From JBHELT01 sp046262935 (lineage in GTDB: Bacteria; Actinomycetota; CADDZG01; JAHWKV01): a DNA stretch of 60,561 nt. The stretch spans positions 1 to 60,561 of the forward strand of contig JBHELT010000019.1 in assembly GCA_046262935.1 (NCBI GenBank), written 5' to 3'. The notes below the pieces were generated by a model. It was not told where the DNA came from and searched no databases. It saw only the letters and a list, made by a program, of their open reading frames with translations. Each line of letters begins with the position of its first letter. Positions within the stretch are counted from its first letter, which is position 1. The position numbers were made by a program, and so were the translations under genes. Below are positions 19,442-27,087 of the stretch, in pieces.

Positions 19442-19843
19442 TTACAAACCTACCTTTGGTCCGAATAGCTTGCGCCACCTAGCCGGGCGCATCATCCGGT
19501 CGGCCGCTTTCACGAACTCTGCCACGAACGGGCCGAGTCGTGGATCGATCTCTTGTACGACATAGTGACTGCCGTCGACGAATCCGAGCACGACTTTGCC
19601 TGCCGGGATGTCTGAGAGCTGGGCGGTCTGGGCGGCCTGGGCGACATCCTGAGGTTCGGAAACCGCGAGGGGACGGTTCTTGGAAACAACCACATCTGAT
19701 AAGGATGGCACCATCGCGGACGTTATCGATGGAGCTGCCACAGACACGGGTTGATCTTGGGGCTTGATATCCCAATTCCAACCTGGTTCACGTTTGGTGG
19801 GTCGGAATAGACGTTTGAATCGCGAGAGCAGACTCATCCTCAC
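19442..19843 (-). CDS. Unknown 133-residue protein between GTPase and pilB
   Basis: Not recognised. It has a basic, possibly membrane-touching N-terminal segment (LLSRFKRLFRPTKREPGW), a Pro/Ser/Ala/Gln-rich middle, and a well-ordered-looking C-terminal part with VVLGFVDGSHYVVQEIDPR followed by a basic amphipathic helix (ADRMMRPARWRKLFG). No signal peptide. Starts with GTG overlapping the GTPase stop by four bases, or with ATG two codons later. Being sandwiched between the GTPase and pilB suggests it connects the GTPase module to the pilus motor; that is inference from position. Confidence 0.75.
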   Translation of the reverse strand: MRMSLLSRFKRLFRPTKREPGWNWDIKPQDQPVSVAAPSITSAMVPSLSDVVVSKNRPLAVSEPQDVAQAAQTAQLSDIPAGKVVLGFVDGSHYVVQEIDPRLGPFVAEFVKAADRMMRPARWRKLFGPKVGL

Positions 19844-20397
19844 GCGCTCGCGACTGCCGGCTCTCCTTCGGCATTCTCGAGGGCCGCGTAGAGAAGGGCT
19901 AGGAGCACGTTTTTGACGCTTGAGCGGTCCAGGGCGCTCATCGGGATCACCGAAACCCTTTCATCAAGTTGCAACCTCTGTTTCACGTACTCGATCTCGC
20001 CCGCTGGATCGATCGGATCGTGCTTGTTGACCGCAACGACGAAAGGGGCAGTCGCTCCGAACCCCTTGAAAGCATCGAGGATGACCTGCGCTTCATCGAA
20101 GGAATCCTCTCGCGCACGATCTACAACGACTATGAAGCCGAGCATCCCCTCGGCCAAGATCTCCCACATGAAATCGAATCTCTCCTGACCAGGAGTTCCA
20201 AAGAGATAGAGCACGAGGTTGGGATCGATGGTGATCCTTCCGAAGTCCATGGCGACGGTGGTTCTTTCTTTATGGACCTTCGTGTGATCGCTGATGTCGC
20301 GTTCGGTCGACAGGACGGTGATCTCGCTGATGGTTCTTATGAGCGTCGTTTTCCCAGCGCCGAATGGACCAGTCACGACTATCTTCACAGATGCCAT
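19840..20397 (-). CDS. Small Ras-like GTPase of the MglA/conservon (CvnD) type
   Basis: Cytoplasmic GTPase switch. G1 is TGPFGAGKTT (about 9-18), the segment TTVAMDFGRITI is typical of the actinobacterial conservon GTPases, G3 is LFGTPGQERF and G4 is VNKHD. The 185-residue length fits. Streptomyces uses such proteins (CvnD) with a roadblock partner (CvnB); Myxococcus MglA with MglB sets pilus polarity. A roadblock gene lies two genes upstream and pilB two genes downstream, so a role in controlling pilus placement or activity is a reasonable inference. Overlaps the 133-residue gene by four bases. Confidence 0.9.
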   Translation of the reverse strand: MASVKIVVTGPFGAGKTTLIRTISEITVLSTERDISDHTKVHKERTTVAMDFGRITIDPNLVLYLFGTPGQERFDFMWEILAEGMLGFIVVVDRAREDSFDEAQVILDAFKGFGATAPFVVAVNKHDPIDPAGEIEYVKQRLQLDERVSVIPMSALDRSSVKNVLLALLYAALENAEGEPAVASA

Positions 20398-20400
20398 GGG

Positions 20401-21606
20401 TTACAGGTTCCTAACGCCTGCGATGAGGCGGAGCAGAGTCTCCTTTGAAATCGTTGTCTCGGCGGCCTTACCGGTTGCTGCGGACGCCCGAGCACGCAGT
20501 GGCTGTCCAGCATCGGCTGAAGGAATCTCGGTTTCGAAGCCGGTGTGTTCGGTAACATTCACCGACGGCATGGGCTGGGCTTGCTCGTCGGATCCGGACT
20601 CGGATGAAGCTTCATGCACCTGTAGCTGAGACTCGGATTGGTCATGACTCGCCCCATTGGTCGAGGCTACAAGCGTGGTCGCCTCTTCGGAGGCGAATTC
20701 CTCGGCAACGACGGCGTCATGAGAGGCATCGGAAGCGACCTGCGGGATCTCCGAGACAGGCGTACTCACACCACCTGGCGCTTGGACATCTTGGGTTGGC
20801 TCCGGATCCGCTTGGACTTCGGGCGCTCGGCTAACCACCAGATCGTCGAGGTCACGAGGACCAAGCCTCGACGGCTCGTCTTTGACCGTTGGCGACCTAC
20901 CCGAAGCGACCTCGAGAAGACCAGCTGTGACCAATCCATAGATGATCTTGCATGCCTCGAATTCGGAACGCTCCGTTGCAGCTGCTATGTCACGAACACT
21001 CCTACCGTCGGCCAGTACCAACAACGTCCACTCTTCTGGCTTGATGTTGATCTCCATGGCATCTTCCGGAGGGGTTGGCGCCATGCGAACGACAACATCG
21101 AGCGAGGGGATCTTACGTTGGATGACTTCCCACTCTTCGAGTCTCCTGCTCGACTCCATGATGAGGTTCTCAACGGAAACGGAAAGCCCGATCTCTTGTG
21201 ACGAGACCTCACCCGCTTCGAAAGTGAACGTTCCCATGTCCCACTGCAGTAAGTTGAAGATCGCGTCTTGGATCTGCTCTTTGATGAAGGTGTCGAGTAG
21301 TTCTTTCGACAAGATCCCCTTCTCGATCAGAAGGTCGCCCAATCGCCTATTGCCGCCCTTCTTCTGCTCATCCAGTATGCGCAGAAGCTGGCCCTGGGTT
21401 ATGAGTTTCGCATTTACCAGTCGCTGACCAAGGAACTCGCGCGTCAAACTCGAGAACGCGAAGTAGACCTCGCCATCTCGGAAGAAAATGACGCCGTCGC
21501 CACTCTCGCGTTCAACCTTGAGCCCTCCGGTTTGCTTGTTGTGGGCGAGCAAACGGAAGATGTCGGGCAACGCGAAAGCCTCGAGGCTGCCAACGAGAAC
21601 ACTCAT
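20401..21606 (-). CDS. PATAN (DUF4388) domain protein with MshEN-like segment
   Basis: A 401-residue cytoplasmic protein. Residues 1-130 form a PATAN/DUF4388 domain (GSLEAFALPDIFRLLAHNKQ, then GGLKVERESGDGVIFFRDGE). Embedded in it, residues 59-111 follow the same tandem pattern as the PilB N-terminus, including RRLGDLLIEKGILS. Residues 180-240 form a second helical/winged segment (WTLLVLADGRSVRDIAAATE), and the rest is an acidic, Ser/Glu-rich tail ending in a short helix. In cyanobacteria PATAN regulators bind PilB and control pili. Gene order next to a GTPase, a roadblock protein and pilB fits such a role. Confidence 0.85.
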   Translation of the reverse strand: MSVLVGSLEAFALPDIFRLLAHNKQTGGLKVERESGDGVIFFRDGEVYFAFSSLTREFLGQRLVNAKLITQGQLLRILDEQKKGGNRRLGDLLIEKGILSKELLDTFIKEQIQDAIFNLLQWDMGTFTFEAGEVSSQEIGLSVSVENLIMESSRRLEEWEVIQRKIPSLDVVVRMAPTPPEDAMEINIKPEEWTLLVLADGRSVRDIAAATERSEFEACKIIYGLVTAGLLEVASGRSPTVKDEPSRLGPRDLDDLVVSRAPEVQADPEPTQDVQAPGGVSTPVSEIPQVASDASHDAVVAEEFASEEATTLVASTNGASHDQSESQLQVHEASSESGSDEQAQPMPSVNVTEHTGFETEIPSADAGQPLRARASAATGKAAETTISKETLLRLIAGVRNL

Positions 21607-21627
21607 CTGATCTCTACCCCTCGCCTA

Positions 21628-22059
21628 TCAGAATCCGGTAACGGACTGAGCTTGTGGAGCGAATTCCTGCGATACGTCAGGTGCTTGCGTTTCAAGCAGG
21701 CGCGCTACGGTCGCAGCGGCTCGGTGCATCTCATACAAGATCAAACCGATCTTGGCGCTGTGGCCTGTGATGGCACAAAGAACTGCTGAACCTGCCGCCA
21801 TGAGGAAGACGTATCCACTGCTTCCTTCGACGAATACCTGCTGCAACTTTCCTCTACCCAAAGTCTCAGAGGCCCTATCGCCGAGCGATAGGATCGCGGC
21901 AGCCATAGCGCCGAGGCGATCTTCTTCGACATGTGGAGGCAGAGCGGAGGCCATGGGTAGGCCATCGGCGCTCACTACAGCGGCGGCTTCCAGGTCTGGC
22001 GACTGGCGAAGGAATTCATCCAAAGCCATAGCGAGTCCGTCCGCCCTAGTGATCGACAT
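21628..22059 (-). CDS. Roadblock/LC7 protein, MglB/CvnB-like
   Basis: The 143-residue protein has a roadblock fold: an N-terminal helix, then AAAVVSADGLPMASALP, a central helix (DRLGAMAAAILSLGDRA) and strands around QVFVEGSSGYVFLMAAG. Roadblock proteins of this type act as GTPase-activating or scaffolding partners of MglA and Cvn GTPases. Excellent ribosome-binding site (GGAGGAGGG) five bases before the ATG. First gene of the module; 77 bases separate it from aroE with no clear terminator or promoter that I can assign. Confidence 0.9.
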   Translation of the reverse strand: MSITRADGLAMALDEFLRQSPDLEAAAVVSADGLPMASALPPHVEEDRLGAMAAAILSLGDRASETLGRGKLQQVFVEGSSGYVFLMAAGSAVLCAITGHSAKIGLILYEMHRAAATVARLLETQAPDVSQEFAPQAQSVTGF

Positions 22060-22136
22060 CGAATGCCCTCCTCCGCCTATTTCAGCGACCCATTGTGTTC
22101 AGAAAGACCACGCGATCCCTCTGCCTGCCTTTTGAC

Positions 22137-23006
22137 CTATTCGGCAGGCGGAGTGCTCGTCTTGAATCCGGCCAGCCCAGAAGTTGCAGCGGCGGACATC
22201 GCCCCGAGGTTGGGCTGAACGCCTGTCCATATCTCGAACGACAGTGCCGCTTGATGCAGAAGCATGCCAAGACCGCTGCTTGCGATCGCTCCCCGCCGGC
22301 GCGCGAGCTCGATCAAGGGGGTTACCGGTGGCCAATAAACCAGGTCAACAACGATCGCGCCGGGAGCGATAGCTTGTGTTGATATGAGAGGTTCTTCACC
22401 CTTTTGCCCAACCGGGGTGGCGTTCACGATTATCTGCGAGCTGGCGGTGCGCTTTTGATCAACCGGCAGTGCCAAGGATTCGAATGGAACCTCTCCCGCA
22501 ACACTTGCTAGCGATCGCGACGCGCCATTGTCTCGGGACGCAACCGTTATGGACGAAGCACCCGCCCGAGCGAGCGACCAAACTGCCGCCCTTGCGCCAC
22601 CTCCCGCCCCCAGCACCAGGACCGAACGCCCGGTGATTTCGACACCTAGGTCCCCTTTGATGTGGCCGACCAATCCAGGCCCGTCCGTGTTGTGCCCGAT
22701 CTTGTAGCCGTCATGGATCTGTATCGTATTGATCGCACCTATCTGTTCAGCAGCCTCAGAAAGCTCATCCATCGCATCGATGGCTCTAGTTTTATGGGGC
22801 ATGGTGACATTGAGTCCTCTGACTCCCGATGCCACAAGGTGATCGATCGCACGGGCAACATCGGTGTCCACTGGGAATCTTTCGTATCGCCAATCGAGCC
22901 CGGCCGCAGCGAATGCTGCATCATGGATAGCCGGCGAAAGACTGTTCGCCACCTGTTCGTTTCCCCCGATGATCCCAACCACCTGGGCCCGTGGGACGTT
23001 CAGCAA
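22137..23006 (-). CDS. aroE: Shikimate dehydrogenase
   Basis: Reduces 3-dehydroshikimate to shikimate with NADPH. The 289-residue protein has the substrate domain (SLSPAIHDAAFAAAGLDWRY, NVTMPHK) and the Rossmann motif VLGAGGGARAAVWSLARAG, plus the C-terminal LGMLLHQAALSFEIW. Starts with TTG overlapping the mltG end by seven bases. The remaining shikimate genes aroQ, aroB, aroK and aroC lie 10 kb downstream, with the pilus block between them. Confidence 0.96.
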   Translation of the reverse strand: MLNVPRAQVVGIIGGNEQVANSLSPAIHDAAFAAAGLDWRYERFPVDTDVARAIDHLVASGVRGLNVTMPHKTRAIDAMDELSEAAEQIGAINTIQIHDGYKIGHNTDGPGLVGHIKGDLGVEITGRSVLVLGAGGGARAAVWSLARAGASSITVASRDNGASRSLASVAGEVPFESLALPVDQKRTASSQIIVNATPVGQKGEEPLISTQAIAPGAIVVDLVYWPPVTPLIELARRRGAIASSGLGMLLHQAALSFEIWTGVQPNLGAMSAAATSGLAGFKTSTPPAE

Positions 23007-24001
23007 CTCTTCGGTTGTTGCTGCCTAGCGTGTTCGAACTCAGCGTACTTGGAAGTGAAGAAGTGCGTCTTGCAATCGGAAGTCAACACGTAATAGATGT
23101 AGTCATTCTTCTCAGGATGAAGAGCCGCCTTCAAAGAAGGGATGCCGGGGCTGGCGATCGGGGTCGGCGGAAGACCTGCGACCTTGCGCGTGTTGAATGG
23201 AGAATCGATGGCTAGGTCGCTTTGCGTAAGAGGTTCGCCGTGGAACTTCTTGACGAGATACTGGATGGTCGCATCGAGGCCGAGAGGTATGTTGCGTGTG
23301 AGGCGATTCTCGATCACGCCCGCTACCGTTGGTCGCTCGGCATCCACTTTCGCCTCACGTTCGATCATCGACGCGATCTTGACGATCGAATACGGGTCGC
23401 GGCCCGACTCCGGCTTATCGATACCAAGAGCCCTCGCGCGTTTGTCGAATTCATCGACCATCTTTTTCACGATAGAGCGAGCGTCATCCTTGTCGGTCAC
23501 GAAGTACGTGGAGGGGAACAGGAATCCTTCCAATGACGGTGGAGGCTGCCCAAGTGAGGCTGGCGACGCGGTCGCTGGAGTCGCCGCGGCCACGAAATCG
23601 GCCTTGGTCACATGCGTCAGCTTGGCGACCTGGTCAGCTGTCTGGTCGATCGTCAACCCCTCGGGGACGATGAGCCGCACGAACCGAACCGCAGGTCCTT
23701 TGTTCAGCTTGGCGAGGATGTCTTTGAAAGCCATGTCCTGACGCAACTCGTAACCACCAGCCTTCAAGCCGCCGGCGACATGGTTGAGCTTGAGATAGAT
23801 GCGGAAGGCAAGGGCCGACCTGATGACCTTCTTGTCTTGCAGTACAGCGGCTATCCTCAAGCCTGAAGTCCCTTTATCGATCACCACGGAAACAGGTGCT
23901 CCATCGGCTCGACCGCGCTCATCGATCCAGCTGGAAGCCGCTGCGATGGCTGCACCCACGATGGTTACCGCGATCAATACCGCGATGGTTAGCCTCTTCA
24001 A
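23000..24001 (-). CDS. mltG: Endolytic transglycosylase MltG (YceG-like)
   Basis: Membrane-anchored lytic transglycosylase that cleaves nascent peptidoglycan strands. The 333 residues have an N-terminal membrane anchor (about 4-22), a LysM-like region (KAGGYELRQDM), and the catalytic domain with EGFLFPSTYFV, the catalytic Glu in IASMIEREA and the C-terminal TPIASPGIPSLKAALHP motif. TTG start overlapping the ruvX stop by four bases. The order alaS-ruvX-mltG-aroE is the usual actinobacterial one. Confidence 0.95.
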   Translation of the reverse strand: MKRLTIAVLIAVTIVGAAIAAASSWIDERGRADGAPVSVVIDKGTSGLRIAAVLQDKKVIRSALAFRIYLKLNHVAGGLKAGGYELRQDMAFKDILAKLNKGPAVRFVRLIVPEGLTIDQTADQVAKLTHVTKADFVAAATPATASPASLGQPPPSLEGFLFPSTYFVTDKDDARSIVKKMVDEFDKRARALGIDKPESGRDPYSIVKIASMIEREAKVDAERPTVAGVIENRLTRNIPLGLDATIQYLVKKFHGEPLTQSDLAIDSPFNTRKVAGLPPTPIASPGIPSLKAALHPEKNDYIYYVLTSDCKTHFFTSKYAEFEHARQQQPKSC

Positions 24002-24414
24002 CTTCGCCGACGCGAATCCAGGTATCCCTGAAGAAGGAATGTCGCGGCTACCTGATCTACAACCTGCCTCTTCTTCTTGGATCCAACCTCTGCAGCCGAC
24101 AAAGCGCGGCTTGCCTGAACCGTAGTCAATCGTTCATCGACCATGGTGACGGGGACATCGAGCGTTCGCTCCAATGATTCGGCCAGCCGGCGAGCGGCCT
24201 TCGCCGAATCACCTTCCTTCGAGTTGAGATGAAGCGGCAGGCCAACGATCACCTCTACCGCCGACTTCTGTTTGACCAAGTCTTCGATCGCAGCCACAGC
24301 CGACGGCCCGGCCTCTACGGTTCCGATAGGTATCGCCATCGAGCCCGAGGGATCGGATACTGCTATCCCGATCCGCTTCGAACCAGGATCGATGGCAAGA
24401 ACGGTCGCGTTCAT
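23998..24414 (-). CDS. ruvX: RuvX/YqgF Holliday-junction resolvase-like nuclease
   Basis: RNase H-like protein implicated in pre-16S rRNA maturation and junction resolution. The 138 residues begin with the catalytic strand VLAIDPGSKRIGIAVSD, contain IVGLPLHLNSKEGDS and the second catalytic part VDERLTTVQASRAL. Length is typical. Overlaps alaS and mltG by four bases each. Confidence 0.95.
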   Translation of the reverse strand: MNATVLAIDPGSKRIGIAVSDPSGSMAIPIGTVEAGPSAVAAIEDLVKQKSAVEVIVGLPLHLNSKEGDSAKAARRLAESLERTLDVPVTMVDERLTTVQASRALSAAEVGSKKKRQVVDQVAATFLLQGYLDSRRRS

Positions 24415-27065
24415 GGCCGAGACAAGGCCGCGCGAGCAGAATCGGTGATGAGTTTCATCGCGCCGGCAAGTGCGTTTGCATCCGGCCCTCCCCCAACCGC
24501 GAGCTCGGGCTTTCCACCTCCCCTTCCTCCCAAGGCCGATGCGCCAACGCTAACCAGATCCGCAGCCGACACGAACTCGAGCAAGTCCTTAGAAACCGAC
24601 ACAACTAGATTCGCTTTGCCCTGGCCGCTGCTGCCCAAGGCGACGACACCAGATCCGATCTTGGCCCCGAGACCGGTCGCGAGTTTGCGAAGAGAATCGA
24701 CCTCGACTCCGTCGAACCTGTGGGAAACGAGTTTCGACGTGCCGATCGAGATGACGTCTTCGGATGATGCGATGCGCGCGATGTCATCTTGTTGTCCTGC
24801 GTGCTTCTGCTTGGCCAGGGTTGCTTCAAGGCTCTTTATGGCCTCGAGGGTTTTTTCGACCCGCTCATAGATCGCATCCGGTTCGACCTTCAACAGCTTG
24901 CCGATAGCGTTCAAAGTCGCTACCTGCATGTTGAGGTGGTCTAGGCCTTCGAGACCAGTCAATGCCTCGACCCGCCGAACACCGGCCGCAACTGAACCTT
25001 CGTGGACAAGCTTGATGACCCCGATCTGGCCGGTGTGGGCCACATGTGTTCCACCGCACAACTCTTTCGAATAATCGGCCACCTCGACAACGCGTACGTT
25101 GTCACCGTACTTCTCGCCGAACAAAGCCATCGCGCCGATACTGGTCGCGTAATCGAATGTGGTTTCGAAAGCGCGAACTGGATCATCGGTCAAGACTCTC
25201 TGATTGATCGTTCTTTCGATCTCCGCGAGGCGGCCTTCGTCGACACGCTCGAAATGAGAAAAGTCGAACCTGAGACGGCCGGGCTCCACTAGCGAGCCTT
25301 GCTGTTTAGCGTGCTCACCTAGTTGTTCACGAAGCGCCCAGTGAAGCATGTGTGTTGCGGTGTGGCTTCTGCGCACACCGTCGCGCCAAGGCCGGTCGAC
25401 CTCGGCCGCGGCATTATCGCCGCGAGCAACGACGCCTTGCGCAACCTTGCCCGTGTGGATAAAGAGACCAGGCATCGCGCGGCGCGTGTCGTGAACTTCG
25501 AATACCCCACCTTCGGTTCGGATGACACCACGATCGCCAACCTGCCCCCCGCCCTCAGGGTAGAACGGAGTCACCGCAAGCAAGACCTCGGCCTCTTCTC
25601 CTTCTTCGACAGACGCAACACTGTTGGAGCCACGAACTATCGCGCGTACTTCGGTGTCGGCGGCGAGATGTTCGTAGCCGACGAACTCCGTTCGGCCCAA
25701 TGCTTCAAGTAATGGGCCGAAGACATCGCTTCTATCCCCTACCGCAGCCTTGCCGCCCCGAGCAGAGCGTGCCCTTTGCTTCTGCTGCGACATGAGCTCA
25801 CGGAATTGCTCCTCGTCTACCTGTAGACCCTCATCGTGTGCGATGTCCATTGTGAGGTCGAGGGGGAACCCGTATGTGTCGTGCAGCTTGAAGACGAGAT
25901 CTCCTGGCACGGTCTTGCTGCCGGATGAACGCACCTGCTTGAGTTCGTTCTCCAGTAAACCAAGTCCCTGCCGCAAGGTGTCATCGAACCGTTGTTCCTC
26001 TTTCGAGGCAACCTTCACGATCAAGCCCGACTGGCGACCCAGCTCTGGGTAAGCATCCGCATAAAGTTCGATCACCTTCGAGACGATCTCGCTCAGGATC
26101 GGCTTGTCGACTGCGATCAACCTCGCATAGCGAACAGCCCTTCGGATGAGCCTGCGCAGGATATAGCCGCGCCCAACATTGCCAGGCAAAACGCCGTCTG
26201 CGATAAGGAAGGTCATCCCGCGGCCGTGATCGGCCAGGACGCGTAGGCTGACGTCCGATTCAGGCGATGACCCGTAACTGTGGCCGGTTACCTGACCGGC
26301 GGTGCGAACGACCTTCGAAAGAAGGTCTGTTTCGAAATTGTTTGGGACGTCTTGAACAACCGCGGCGAGGCGTTCGAGCCCCATTCCAGTGTCGATGTTC
26401 TTGCTTGGGAGCTCACCAACGACCTCACGATCGTCGTTCTGCATGAGTTCCATGAAAACCAAGTTCCAGATCTCGAGGTAGCGCTCTTCATCGAGTTCGT
26501 TGGTACCGTCGTATTCAACGCCGAAATCAGGCCCCCGGTCGTAGAGCAGTTCCGAACAAGGCCCGCACGGGCCGGCAACATGCATGTCCCAGAAACTTCC
26601 CTGCTCGCGCGTTCGTCGCAGGATCTTCGCCGGGGGGACCCCAACTCTCGCCTGCCAGATGTCGGCGGCTTCGTCATCGGTTTCGAGAACAGTGATCCAC
26701 AGGCGGTCGGGATCGAGCCCGAACCCTTGGGTCATGAGTTCCCATGCCCATATCGAGGCATCGGTCTTGAAGTAGTCGCCGAAAGAGAAGTTGCCCAACA
26801 TCTCGAAGAACGTGCAATGGCGGTCGGTCTTGCCGACCTCTTCGAGATCGACTTCCCGAAAACATTTCTGAACCGAGGTTGCGCGCAGATATGGAGCAGG
26901 CTTCTCGCCGAGGAAATAAGGCTTGAACTGGTTCATGCCGGCATTGGTCAGCAGCAGCGTCGGGTCGTTCGGGATCAATGAAGAAGACGACACTCGCATG
27001 TGTCCGCGCTCCTCGAAGAAAGTGAGGAACGTGTTCCTGATCTGCATGGTGTCCATGCCCTTCAT
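24411..27065 (-). CDS. alaS: Alanyl-tRNA synthetase
   Basis: Charges tRNA-Ala and edits misactivated Ser and Gly. From the ATG at 27065 the product is 884 residues: class II catalytic core (RNTFLTFFEERGH, LTNAGMNQFKPYFLG), the editing domain with HTATHMLHW and CGGTHVAHTG metal-binding motifs, and a C-terminal DHHA1-like domain ending in the Gly-rich GGRGGGKPELAVGG. I chose 27065 because AAAGGA lies seven bases upstream and follows the rarA stop; a longer frame to 27167 would overlap rarA by 80 bases with an unrelated basic extension. Confidence 0.96.
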   Translation of the reverse strand: MKGMDTMQIRNTFLTFFEERGHMRVSSSSLIPNDPTLLLTNAGMNQFKPYFLGEKPAPYLRATSVQKCFREVDLEEVGKTDRHCTFFEMLGNFSFGDYFKTDASIWAWELMTQGFGLDPDRLWITVLETDDEAADIWQARVGVPPAKILRRTREQGSFWDMHVAGPCGPCSELLYDRGPDFGVEYDGTNELDEERYLEIWNLVFMELMQNDDREVVGELPSKNIDTGMGLERLAAVVQDVPNNFETDLLSKVVRTAGQVTGHSYGSSPESDVSLRVLADHGRGMTFLIADGVLPGNVGRGYILRRLIRRAVRYARLIAVDKPILSEIVSKVIELYADAYPELGRQSGLIVKVASKEEQRFDDTLRQGLGLLENELKQVRSSGSKTVPGDLVFKLHDTYGFPLDLTMDIAHDEGLQVDEEQFRELMSQQKQRARSARGGKAAVGDRSDVFGPLLEALGRTEFVGYEHLAADTEVRAIVRGSNSVASVEEGEEAEVLLAVTPFYPEGGGQVGDRGVIRTEGGVFEVHDTRRAMPGLFIHTGKVAQGVVARGDNAAAEVDRPWRDGVRRSHTATHMLHWALREQLGEHAKQQGSLVEPGRLRFDFSHFERVDEGRLAEIERTINQRVLTDDPVRAFETTFDYATSIGAMALFGEKYGDNVRVVEVADYSKELCGGTHVAHTGQIGVIKLVHEGSVAAGVRRVEALTGLEGLDHLNMQVATLNAIGKLLKVEPDAIYERVEKTLEAIKSLEATLAKQKHAGQQDDIARIASSEDVISIGTSKLVSHRFDGVEVDSLRKLATGLGAKIGSGVVALGSSGQGKANLVVSVSKDLLEFVSAADLVSVGASALGGRGGGKPELAVGGGPDANALAGAMKLITDSARAALSRP

Positions 27066-27087
27066 ACTCTCATCCTTTTTGGGTCCC

